From: Burhinus oedicnemus
Lineage: Eukaryota; Chordata; Aves; Charadriiformes; Burhinidae
Assembly (NCBI GenBank): GCA_008921705.1
Contig: VFFE01007215.1
Span: 3,018,779 to 3,082,778 of the forward strand
Direction: 5' to 3'
Length of the DNA: 64,000 nt
Under the pieces are notes generated by a model. The model saw only the letters and a list, made by a program, of their open reading frames with translations. It had not been told where the DNA came from and searched no databases. The number at the start of each line of letters is the position of its first letter. Position 1 is the first letter of the stretch. Shown piece by piece: positions 36,014 through 47,964 of this stretch. The position numbers and the translations under genes are program-made.

Positions 36014-39000
36014 GCATGGTCTGACAAGTGCTGAACTGAAATATCACATAATCTAGTGTCTGTGCGCCTATTAATATAACAAAATATCAAGCCTGAGAAG
36101 ACCTCATCGTGTTTCTTCCATGCTAACATGAGTGGCTGGATGTCTCTCTCCTTCCAACATCTGGATGAAGACAGCTGGCAGCAGGGCCCCACTGATGGCC
36201 AGAGGGCAGGGGAGAGTCACCTCTCCCCCGCTCTGCCCCAGGACAAGTATTTTCATGGCAGCCCTGGTCCCTTGCAGGACCTTTCCTTTCAGGGTGTGAA
36301 GAGAGGCTGAGCCAGGGCAGAAACTTTCACTCAGAGCATGTATCTTTTACTGAAAATGTGGAAAATATGAATATAGCTCAGCTGAGAACACAGATCGCAC
36401 AAGTCAAGGTCAGGTCTTGCTGTGGTTTCACTGTTTCCCGGTAGCAGTTGCAAGAATTTCCATGCCTTTCTGATCTGAATTTCATTTGGAAAGTATGTAA
36501 ATGGCTATTTTCATTGCTTGTACCGGCTTAGTCAGAAACTCATGCTGAGGAAGACAGGCATTTTCCAAAATTTTCACAAGTAGTAAAGCCATCATAGTTC
36601 ACTCAAGAGATGCTGAGAGAAGAAGTTTGACAACATAGCTGTGAAACAGCTCAGTGTGGCAGTTACTGGTTCTGATAATTCGGTGTGTGCCACTGGGAGA
36701 CCTGCATGAGATAGCAAAAGCCATGCTATTGGACTCCAAAACATGCTTGTTACTAGCTATAAATTTTGCTCTCCCTACTGGTAACCTATTTTGCTCACTT
36801 CTTGCTGTAGTTTAGTCAGTAACATGGTAATCTAATAAATAATAGACCACCAAGTATAACACATTTCAAACAGTGAAATACTTGCTGGGAGAAAAAGAAA
36901 GGAATAATAAGTGTTCAAGTGTATGAAGTTTTTGTAAATAGATTCAAAGACTGTGCTCGCATAGGGTTTGCAACTTATTTCAGGGATTAAAATGGTGTGT
37001 TGGGCATATGTGTATGTATGCATAATGTAAGACATGGAATAAAATTTGAGGAATAGTTTATGCACAAAATCTAATTTGACAAAAAAAATTCTCAGAAGTA
37101 CCTCTGAGAATTACAAGTCTTGGTTGTAGTTACCGTCAATGAGACTCCAGCTCAGAGCCATCATCTATGAGATACTTGAACATCATCAAATCTCAAAATT
37201 CAAATGTGCAGAAGCAGAGAGAGAAAAGAAAAAACACTGCAAGTAGAGCCAAAGCAAAGCATTTTGGTGCCCAGGGTGGAATATAAATGAGGCTTTCCTC
37301 CTCCTCCCCCAACACTCAGTGGGCAGCAAGCAGCATGCTCAATATGACTGAAGAATCAGGTCATTTTGCAGGGGGCATCTGACTGTCTGAAATACATGGG
37401 CAAGCAAACTTTGCAGCTTTCTCTTTGTCAGAAGATAGCTGAAAACTTCATTCCCTGTTCATTACACCCATGACTTGTGGAGGTTATGATCCTGGCGAGG
37501 GCTGTCAGCAAGCCAGCCATGCCTAGCAAGAGCCACTTGAGCTGGGCCAGTGTTTAGGCTTTCCCCGACACCCAACGCGAGTGCTACCCTACTGTAATAT
37601 GCAAGCCTGGGAGACGGTTCCTTTTCCTTTGTCTCCCTAAAACGTTTATTTCCTCGTGGCAAAGGAGCAGATGTGTCTTCTGATTGCTCCATGCTGCCAT
37701 CCTCTATCAGCTGATCCAAGATGATGCCTCTGGGGGCACAGGACTACAGTGTTGCTAAATCAGATCAATAAATAATAGGTAAGACGGAGCCTTCTGTCTA
37801 CTTCTTGCAGGTACTTTGCTCTGGGCTGAACACTACGTATGTGGTGAACTAGATGCTGCGTTTCTTACTATCTTTTCTTATGTCTTTGATCGGTTGAATT
37901 TATTGACTCTCTCATTTTAGTTTGCCTCTTTCCGTATTAAGTCAAGTCCTAGAAAGAGAAATAAGCCAAATCTAAAGCATGCCTAGTTTAAAAATCTTAT
38001 GGTATGAAGATCCGTCTTCTAGCTTTTCACTGGGGAGTAATATTGTTCAAAAACCTCAACATATCAAAATTACATTATTTTACAGATACAGGTACAAAGA
38101 CTGAATTCAGGAACAAGCCAGTATATTAAAATGGAAAAAAAAAAAAAGATTGAAAGGATGAAATATTAGTTGAGCAGCAAACCTTCATTAATATTCACCC
38201 TTTATAAAAGATTATTTTTATCATTATTACTTACCATTACAAAAGGTAATGGTAAATGTTAAACAAATACTAATATGAAACTCCAGTTTTATGTCAGCAA
38301 TCTAAGGAGTTGTGTGAGAAAGTATTTCCCCAAGGTAGAAACCTTTAGGTAGGATAACTGATTTCATGCATTGCAGAAAGAAAAAGTATAGCTGTCCAAA
38401 GACCAAACAGGACAATGACGTTTTCAAGTGAGGAGGTAAATAAAAAAATTCAAGCTGGGACCAATGTCCTAAAGCTATGGCCTTCCCTCCTGTGCATTTC
38501 CCATGCTCTGAATTGCTTCTTAATGTTTCCCTAGTAAATTTTCACACTCAGCAGCCTAAATTTCATAAAAGCAAAAAATATGGTGATGCTTAAACAAGAG
38601 CACAACGGATTTTTGGCAAGAACACTCAGTGTCTAACTTTTAAAATGCTATTAGTGAACATACGTTAATCATTTGATATGAGGTAATCTGGGGACATACA
38701 CTTTCATATTTTTTAATGACAAACAGTAGAGATTACATATTTACCCAAACATCACTAATGATCTATTTTCTCAATGATGTAAAACTTGCTAAATGGGCAC
38801 ATGGTCAGTCCATGTGGTACATTCCTATCTGTACTCCAGTCTTGCTTCTCTCCATCACCTCAGTTCCTAAATATTTCTTGACTTTTATTGGCTCTGGGCT
38901 GAGATCCTGTCTGCTGTGTCTGAGTACATTTCAGCACAATAGGATTCTAACCTTTAAAAGAAATACACTATACCTTATTCAATATACAATTTAGAGTTTA

Positions 39001-40844
39001 TATAACATGTGATACATTAAAAGAAATACATTATAAAGTGTTTTTCCAAAGGAGCAGAGAAAACGGGAAGAGAGTCTAAAGAAAATGCCATGCTAAACAA
39101 GCAGTGAAAGGTCTGTCCGAGCTCTGCCATGGGCGGCTCTGAAACACATTATAGCACATAGTGTTCTCTATGGCAAGATCCCACAGACATACAAGAGAGC
39201 AAATATTTATTTCACAAATTTGGACCCTGTAGTGGAACATAAACATTTTGTATGTTGCCTGTAGCTCATTATCACAGATCCAATGTTACATTTCTCAGAA
39301 ATCAATCACCTAGGGTGCACTTTGTACTGAGATTCAGGGTAGGCAAGGAATAATAAGGCTTTGTATTTCGACGATAGTCCAGATGTAAGTATAGGTGTAT
39401 CCCCCAGCAGCCTGCTAGAGAGCTCCGAGTACCTTGACCACAGGCCAATCCCATCAGTATTGTACTGTTTACGGTCCGTTCCTCACATTCACAGACAGCC
39501 CTGGATTCGGCTCCGTCTGGACGGTCCAAGAGAGCTGGGTGTTCTTGGCCAAGGAGCGGGTGTTTTTCCACAGCTGGGACAGGAAGGACTCAAGTGGGCA
39601 CTCGTGAATGGGAGGAGAACTGGACAGGTTTCTGCTGCTGGGAGGAGGTAACTCCTGGTCAGTGGCAAGCTGTCGGCGGAGGAAGAGCTATGCGCACATA
39701 TCTTTCAGGGAAGAAAAAGACAGAAATCTTGGCAGGGACCACACTCGTTTCTCCACTGAAAAGTCTGATATTTGAGATGCCACCTGGAGGTCTCAGTTGA
39801 CAGACTTTGTAGTCTTGCATGTCTCCAGAGATACTTCCTCACTGGGGGAGAACATCAAGTGCGATTTCTAAAAAAATTAGAGAGGCACAGGAGTGCACCA
39901 CATCTAATGCCTTACTAACCATAATTAATTTACTTCTTTTTCCCAGTAATTAGAGGCAATGCTTCCCCACCCACAGCACAACACTTTGAACCATCCTTTT
40001 GCAGTATCAGGTAACTGGAAAACATTCACTTTGTGACCGCAAGAAGCATCTATTTTATAAGCTGAAACAAAATATCCCTTGGTCTTAGAAAAATGTTATT
40101 CAACCCACTTTAAACCCAAGTGTGCATTGAACTCTTTAAAAATGTATGGCACAAATTGCATAAACTGACTAAAAAAAAAATTGACAAAGTTTGTTCTTAA
40201 ATTATTGCACAGGAATAGCTACAAATCACTCTTTGTGTTACGATACAACATAATAGAGGAACTGTTTATGACTCTGTTTTCCACAGATCAAGTTCCCCTC
40301 ACCTCTTCTGAACCAGCCACGTACAAATTTTGCAGTTTTTCATGGTCTGCCGTAGCTCACCAGATCACTATCCCTGGCTCAATCCTATTTGTGAGCCATT
40401 TTCATTCTTGGCTGCAGGGGTGGTACCCACAGCACAAATTAAGGCAAATTTATCAGCTGCTCTAACTTGCAGTCTCCCATCCATGATACTAAACTTTTCT
40501 ATTATCTAGAATTGGTCAGGAACAAACCATCCTTTCTCATCTGCACATTGTGAATCTCAGGAGAGGTAGAGTAAGGTGCTAAAAGATCAGTTGTGCTCGC
40601 TTTACAATGCGTGTGGGAAATCCCCAGAGGGAATATTGGGAAACTGAAGACTGTTGGTGTTTATGCAGGCATGCTGGGAGGCCTTGAGTGGGTACCAGAC
40701 CCTGGCTCTCTATTCCCGTGATGATGCTGAAAGGCCAAAGAAGGAATTCATCAAACTCCTACCCATTGCTTACACCCCTAAGACCCTGTGGATTGACAGA
40801 ATAAAAAGAACCCGGTGTCACTCCTTGATGAGAGGAGTGACATG
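36014..40844. other. unassigned DNA
   Basis: No gene is assigned. It contains a perfect inverted repeat (38231-38255), a protein-like minus frame (37462-37719) and a moderately CpG-rich patch at about 39360-39700. None can be tied to a known family. Confidence 0.45.
38231..38255. repeat. perfect 10-bp inverted repeat with 5-base loop
   Basis: TTACCATTAC at 38231-38240 and GTAATGGTAA at 38246-38255 are exact reverse complements around AAAAG. The stem is AT-rich, with no sign of a longer hairpin. Confidence 0.8.
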
Positions 40845-40933
40845 ATGAGATGAGATGAGATGAGATGAGATGAGATGAGATGAGATGAGATGAGATGAGA
40901 TGAGATGAGATGAGATGAGATGAGATGAGATGA
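40845..40933. repeat. pentanucleotide microsatellite (ATGAG)n
   Basis: About 18 uninterrupted copies of ATGAG over 89 bases. The minus frame that reads His-Leu-Ile-Ser-Ser repeats through it is an artefact of the tract. Confidence 0.97.
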
Positions 40934-41099
40934 AACCTTCTATGAAACATCTAGAACTACAACTTGGATTAATGCCCATTAATCTAAGGATGAGTCAGGA
41001 GCTGGCTCTCTTAGACTCCCAGTGATAAGGGAGGTAGTAAGCTCAGAAGACCATCCAGCATATCTGGAATGTGACTAATCTTTTGGATACTCTGTTCCT
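40934..41099. other. short unassigned spacer
   Basis: Unique sequence between the microsatellite and the old CR1 relic. Nothing is seen in it. Confidence 0.5.
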
Positions 41100-41330
41100 A
41101 TTGACTATAGAGGAAATCTGATTGACCCTGCAGTTCTTCACTGTTCACTCTCTCCTTTACCACCGTAAATAACTTGGTATTATCAGCAAATTTTGGCACT
41201 TTACTTCCCAGCCCCTTTCCAGAGCATTTCCGGATATGCTGATCACAGGGCCGAGCATAGAAGCTTGCAGAACTCATTTAGTGACATACTCTGTTGTGAA
41301 AAGTTGTCACAGCTCTCTGAGTATTATAAT
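41100..41330 (-). mobile_element. ancient CR1/L3-like LINE relic (RT fragment)
   Basis: On the minus strand two short frames, offset by an indel, keep the order of LINE reverse-transcriptase blocks. 'SMLGPVISISGNALERG' corresponds to SxLGPxLFNIFxNDLExG, and 'KFADNTKLFTVVKERV' to [15 protein letters not shown], with the second catalytic Asp changed to Asn. The nucleotide pattern ('ggtattatcagcaaattttggcac', 'ttgtgaaaa') resembles the old CR1 copies shared across reptiles and birds rather than the avian-type CR1 at 2.2 and 32.3 kb. Borders are uncertain. Confidence 0.7.
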
Positions 41331-44112
41331 CTTTTTTGACCTGTAGAGGTGTTGAAGCTAAGTGCACAGCTGTGGCTTGTACCAGCAGTTATACCACTGC
41401 CATGAAATAATCACCAATAATATCTAAAAATGTGTGTCCCACTTCATGTCCCAGTGCAATATTTGTCCAATTTTCATGGTAAATGGCATATCCCACTACA
41501 ACTGAGTAATGTGCCCTTCCTGTGTCTCTCATTTCCCACTACCACCCAGTTCAGGAGGGCAATAATATAGGCCTCGGGCTATATCCTTCCTCTTGGGCCT
41601 AGATTTCAATCCATACAGAACAAATGATTTATTTGGTATTCGCTGATGGGGTTAGTTTGTCCATTTGAGCTGATTCTATGTTGTCCATGAAAAACAGCAC
41701 TACTCTACTACCAGCATGTTTTATTCTGTATTTTGTGTATTCTGTGTATTTGTATCACAGTGTCTAATCAATAGTCTTTCTACTACAGAGTTCCCATTAA
41801 AACAGTGTCTTCACTGAGGGCTAAACATAACAAATTCTCCATCCCATTTCTTAGTTTTCTTACATTTGTGTAGAAGTATGAGTATTATTGCTCTGGTTGT
41901 CTTTTTGGCACTTTGTTTCAACAGTACTGTGCTTTCCACTTCATGTTTGATGGGTTTCATCCTCTTACAGATCCTTCACTAAGGACTGGGAATTCATGAG
42001 TCTATGGCAGGGGAAATACCGTCCTGAACCACATGCTGTCCCATACCTTATGTCTTTCCCCTGCTCATCAGCTTAAAAGCTCATCTGCAACCTTCTTTTT
42101 CAGCTTGGTTCAGATGAAGTTCATTCCTTCTGTACAGGTTCCCCTTATACTTAGACTGTATCAAACACCTGATGAACTAGAAACCATTGTCCTTCCACTA
42201 ATCCCCCTACCTCTTGTTTTGCACCACTTTTCTTCCTCCAGGAGGTAGTTCAAAGGATGCTACTGTAGAAGTCCTTGCTTTCAACAGCCTAAAACTTTGT
42301 GTCTCTAACTTCTCTCCTGTCCTTTGCCATAGGAATGGTACACAAAATGACCACAGCTGTAGAGCTGTTGCCAGCACTTCCTACAGGCCTGGACTGGCAC
42401 TTTGCAAAGGTCTGTCAACTGGGCAATGGGATAGAAGACAAGGGGATTTTCTGTCCTTAAAAAGAAAACTTGTTGTATATTAAAAGTCTAACTACTGAAA
42501 GGGTACTGTTGCATCTCACATCCTACATAAACACATACAAAATAATTTTCTGGTGATTGCTCCAAATATTTTCACTCTGCAGCCTGTGCTCTCTTTTAAA
42601 TTTCAAGGATGTTACTACTCTCTTCACTACAAAGTCGGGATCAAATGACATTAGTCAAAGGGAATTCAACTGTGGACTTACTGAATTATTATTACTATTA
42701 TGCCTATAGTATATGATATATCATTTTAAAAAAGCCTCACAACCAGAAGAACAGAAAGAAGGTTTTAAAATAAGTTTCTCTGAATCTGTAAAATTAGAAA
42801 TTTTAAAAGTTTCCATGAGCAAGCCAGGGAGGTACAGGCCAAGATGTCTGTTTACCATGAACTGGAAGGAGCTATGGTAGAGAACAGATCTAGTAAACTC
42901 GTGCATGAATGTGATACAATGGCAGGAGGTGACATGCTTCAAAGTACCCGAGACTCCTCTGAAGAGCTGAGCATCATCACGCTGTTATAGGTGATCAGCA
43001 ATATGCAGGGGCTTCCAAGTGAGAAGTGAGTGAGTAGACAGGCTGGATAGGTGGAGTGAGAGAATAATAGAGATTTACAAATTCATAGATGGTGCAGTAA
43101 ATCTGAAATTATATTTAGAGCCTGCAGGCTCTTTTTTAAAGGTTATATGTGTTAGTAGTCCTCATGAGACTGAATCAGAATTGTTTCTGAATATATATGA
43201 AGGTATGAAAAATTTTTCAAAAATTATTACCAAAAATTATTCTCCTTGCCAGTGCTTTTGAGCACCCAGTCTGGGACAAGTAACACATGCTTGTCAAAAG
43301 TCCAGGGCATCAAAATTCCCTTCAAGGAAATGGATTGAATAAGTGACCGATTATTTCATTAGACAATCAATAAGAAGATCACCTGAAATTGTCGTGTGAA
43401 ATTTCAGGAAGCCAAATTCTTGAGATGTTTTTCTTGCTGTTTTTAATTGTTGTTTTTGTTGTTGTTGTCAACTATGGATGCTTCAGATTATCTGTCTTGA
43501 AGAGGATCAAAATTTACCTTTTAAATACCATCCTGAGACATAGTATAGGGTACTATAAATGTTTCTTGTACTGTTTTAAGTTTGTTCTTTGCAAAATTTC
43601 TATGTCTTCCTATAGATGTGGCCATAAACTAATTTCAGTGAAGTTAAATGAAGTGCATTTTCACATGCTTTAAAATAAATTGTTCTGCAACACTTGTGAT
43701 TAAAAGAGAAACTCATACGGACAAAGAGAAGAGGATAGCTAAAGCTCTAACTTAAAATTTGTTTAAACCAATTTGAAGATCACAGGCCATCTGGGTAAGC
43801 TCAGATGGAGACAGAACATGTTGACTCAGTCTGTATCCAGGTGCACAAGAAAAGTCCAAGAAACTTCAAGGAAGCAATGAGTGATTCAGGCTGACTGCTA
43901 GTCAGACGCTGTCAGATATCCAGTTCTCTCTTTTCTCCATCTCTCAGCAGAAGTCTAGTTTCCAGCCCAGGGCCTTAACTGGCAACGTTATCTGTGTGCT
44001 GCTGTCCTACTTACAGTAAGCAGGTACTTACAGTAATTTGGTACTACATTGTGATACGCGGTGAGAAAAACAGCATCCTGCAGATAATGAAGATTATCGG
44101 TTCTTCAACAAC

Positions 44113-44126
44113 GTGTGTGTGTGTGT
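44113..44126. repeat. (GT)7 microsatellite
   Basis: Seven GT units, followed after about 30 bases by a purine-rich stretch. Confidence 0.85.
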
Positions 44127-46317
44127 ACATAGAGAAAAATAGAATGTGGGTGCTATGAAGAGAGGGGAAAAGGGAAAGAGAGACAGAGAGGAAAGATAGC
44201 ATTTACTATTGATTAATATTTACTATCAGGACAGCCCCTGTACAGAGAAAATATTTTCCCCATCAGACTGCTTTTGCTGGTTTTTTCCAAACTGCAGCTT
44301 GAAGAAAACAGGGAGAAAAAAACCGTTCTGTTTTTCCAGCTATCATACCAGGATGCCAGCCTTTTCCTAGGTCATCATATCAGCCTTGCTGATTGTTCAT
44401 CCCACTGTGATCTGCGTAAGTTATTTTAGCAGTTGTGTACCAACAGCAAACATTCACCTTTTGCCTTCCTGTGTCACTGAGCTTCTCTTTGCCCAGGAGC
44501 TCCTGGCCAGCTGCCACAGACAGTAGACTCACCATCTTGACTCGGTCATATTTATTAACTCTGTCTAGATAAACACAGCTGATCAGCAGCAGCCAGTGTA
44601 CCTTACTCAGCTATTTTTCCTGACAAACTCTGTAGTCATGGGGTGCAACTGCGTTATTGACTTGGAAGGTGGTTATCTCCACGGAGCTCCAGAGAAGGAC
44701 GCAGTGTCAGTAAGACGTGAGAAGTGCGCAAACACAAGACTCCAAAACAAGCCCTGTGAGCCTCTACAACTCCTAGGAAACAACCTTTTCCAGGTCGACT
44801 GAAGAAAGCATGAATTAACAGACAGAAGCTTAATTAATTCACTGGTTCCAATGGAAAATGACATTTCTTGGCCCGCCCAAAGTAAGGAAAGAATGTGAGT
44901 TTAAAGAAGGGAAAATATTACAGTGAAAAGGGCATAATTATCTTCAGGGAGGGTGATTAATTGCCTGAGAATTACATGGTCTGAAAGCTGATGTATAAAT
45001 GTTTAGTAGGCACCTAAGACCAGTTCATAACAAATTCCCTTGAACGTAACTTTTGCCACATTTGTCACTTCTGCTTTCAGTTTAAAGATGCAAGGATGTC
45101 TTGCATCGAGTCTGCAGTCAGAGAAAGGATGAGTGCCAGCGACTGATACGGGTATCTGGGAAAGCTGCTGCAGGGAAGAGAGCGTCCTGGCAGCCCCTTA
45201 ACACTGTAGTGGGGCTTCTCATCTGCGGCCACTCTGGGGTGGGCAGAGGTACAGTAAGCTCGCATTTACCAAAAGAAAATACTAAGAATCAGAGAGTCAA
45301 AACAGTGAGCGAAATTATTGCGTGCTGTCGTCTGGTCTGTCTGCTGTTTAACTGTCTGTGGCTGCACTGAAGTACTCTGTCTTGCATTTTCTAGCTTACA
45401 TTTTTCTTTTACACAATACAACTGGCTAGATGCTTTCCCAGATTCTCTGTGTGGGAGTATTAAAGCTCTGCTAAACAAGCCCTGGAAGAGGAGAGCTAGT
45501 GTGATGGGTGCTAGTCAGTCAACTCCTGTTACCACCAGAGATCTGTTGTGGGAGGAAGGAGAATGGAGTCTTTTCACTACTGACAGCTGTAGTATATATC
45601 TTCATTAGTTTTATTGTATTTGATTAAAATAGTTCTCAGCTGGGCTCTGTGTGGAAGTCAAGGCTACACATTGACTCTGTTTGTCACCTTGAATAGGGAT
45701 TTTGTTCCTATGATCATACCTCTGATGTCATGAGCTCAATTTTACCCTTGATGCAATGCCCGTTCATACTTCTTCCCTGGCTGCCTGCAGCAGCCCGGGA
45801 ACAGGCAGAGGGAGATGAGGGAGCCTGTGTGTCCAGTCACTGACCCACCGGGGCACGGGGCTGAGAACAGGAAAGGAAGATGCATAGAAAGCAGTCCAAA
45901 TCCCAGGCTGAACGAGCTGAATAAAGTCACAGAACTGAATAAAATAGTCCCTCTCACCTTCAGACCTGCTGTCTCAGCGCTGGAGGCAATAACAAGCTGG
46001 CTTTGTTTTTGTGATCCAGCCTCTGGTTTGTGGAAGGAGGCCAGCAGCCCGCTGCCCTTGCCCCGTGCTGGCAGGGGAGATGGGGGACGCTCTCTCCAGG
46101 ACAGGCAGTGAGGAGGTGGATTTAGACACATCATGCACACCTCAAAAAGTCTTCATTTTCCACTACTTTGATGTTATTTGGGCAAGCGGGAGCCTTTTCC
46201 GAGGAAGGGGTGATACAATAGAAACAATATGCAGTATTTTCCAAGTAACTTCTCCCTCACCTACTGTCTTAAAATAGAAGTTGATAAAATATTATCGGCA
46301 TTTACCCTCTTCTACAA

Positions 46318-46359
46318 TAAAATAAAGCAGAATAAAGCAGAATAAAGAGGATAAAGCAG
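46318..46359. repeat. short tandem repeat (AATAAAGCAG)n
   Basis: Two exact AATAAAGCAG units at 46321-46340, then AATAAAGAGG and ATAAAGCAG, preceded by a partial AAT. Each unit but the last contains the AATAAA hexamer. Confidence 0.85.
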
Positions 46360-47099
46360 AAAAGAAAGGTAGGCAAACTGTAACTTCTAGTGATACATCA
46401 TTGTCCAGGTGATTCATATTTCAGAGCCTGCTGTTTCATAACACAAAGACTGCACAAGACTTGTTGACCATAAAACTCACAACTGAATTAAGAATAAACG
46501 TGTGGTAAAGTCTGGCTAAGTCTGTAAGGTACCTGAGAAAAATATTGAATTTCAAGTTCTTAGTAACTCTCACTTTTATAATCACAATTCAGAAAAATCT
46601 TGCTAATTCTTCCACATGTAATAAAAATGCTGAAGAAAAGGATGAACATAGTGAGTGGTAATATTTTGTATTAGTTTATGAAGGCAGATGTAAAAGTGCA
46701 CTAATGTATCTCAGGTACTGCTATATACTCCATAGGAGATGAGCTAGAAGGGAGATAAAAATCAGCATTGAAGAAAAAAGGTGAAAAAGAATGAAAAATA
46801 TCTTCGTTGAATTATCCAGGTTTCCAGTAGGGTTATTGTAAAACTGCTTAACAGCACCAGTTACTACTAAAGTTTCCCCATCATTTCCCTTTTGCAGGTC
46901 TTATTCTCAGTCATGTGTAATTTTTCTGAACTCTTCATTTGGACAAAATTTTCCATGTCTAGTGTCTGCTTTAGGCTGCTTTATTTGTGGAAAAATTCAG
47001 CCAAAATGATTCACTGCTTTTCAAGTAAGAGGTTAGTTAAAAATACATTGTTTTTCACACAGTAAAAATGTTCTGGTTGCTTTTCCCTGGAGGCACTGA

Positions 47100-47660
47100 A
47101 GCGCCCCTCTCGTTTGAAACCTGGAGTAGAACTTGGGCTTGGCACAGCGGCTGGGGGAAAGGAGTGCTCAGGCAGTACGAGTGGACTTAGAGCACACTCT
47201 CATGTGTGTGTGGTAAACCAGCAAGTCCAGTAGTCTCTCCTCACTGGGCTGCTGCCGGCAGATGTCTGTCAAACCTGTTGTTGGGTGAAGCATCTTTTTC
47301 CCCTCTTCCCTATCTGCCACTCCCGTGCAAATCCCTGCGGGAGCTGCCAGCCTCCAGCCGCATTGAGTTACCTGCTCTTTCTCAAGCTCCTGTTTTGGAA
47401 ACGCCGTCTCAGAGCGTGTAAGCAGAGCACAAACCCGCACTTGCACCCGCTGCAGGGTGCCGTGTGTCGTGTCCTACCTGCTGCTCCGGCCCCCGGCTGC
47501 AGTGGTCTGCACGAACCAGGGAGCTTTGCACCGCTCCTCGGCTGGTGCAAACTGTCATGGCCAAAAATTGCAGATGCTTCTCTCTCCTTGTCCAGGAGGA
47601 ACTGAATTGTAGGCATTTGGCTGCTGAATTGTTGCCATCTGGGAAAAGCAGTTGCCATTT
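47100..47660. other. GC- and CpG-enriched stretch
   Basis: CpG is clearly commoner here than in the surrounding AT-rich DNA, by eye roughly twenty in the first 450 bases. Overlapping open frames on both strands (47285-47605 plus, 47368-47673 minus) follow from the base composition. No exon borders or protein family are evident. Confidence 0.4.
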
Positions 47661-47964
47661 CCATGGGTAGCACCTAGTGGCATCTCTCTGATTTTCTTTT
47701 CTTGTTACTTTTAAAGGTGAAATTGCAGAAAAAACCTGTTTCTGAAGAACATCTCCCAGGTTGCAAAGTCAGGCAGTGACAGATTGGCTCTGCCCCGTGT
47801 GTGCCTTTTCATCGTGTGCTGTGGTTTGTATCTCTGCCTCATCAGTTGTAGAGAATAAACGGTGGGAAATAATGAATAGTGTTAAGAACAGCAGCTGCTT
47901 ATTCAGCCTAGGAGAAGCCACATTGTTATGTGGCTCATCTTCATACACTTGGGGAGCACAGAGG

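Larger units (their letters stand above)
41331..47099. other. unassigned DNA
   Basis: No gene is recognised. It holds a (GT)n run (44113-44126), a purine-rich tract (about 44157-44199), an AATAAAGCAG tandem (46318-46359) and a minus exon-like interval at 45958-46022 with 21 open codons. The 132-codon minus frame around that interval has no known domain. Confidence 0.45.

Noticed and set aside
40759..40950. Minus frame with repeated SSHLI units that could suggest a repeat protein.
   Set aside because: It is the translation of the (ATGAG)n microsatellite.
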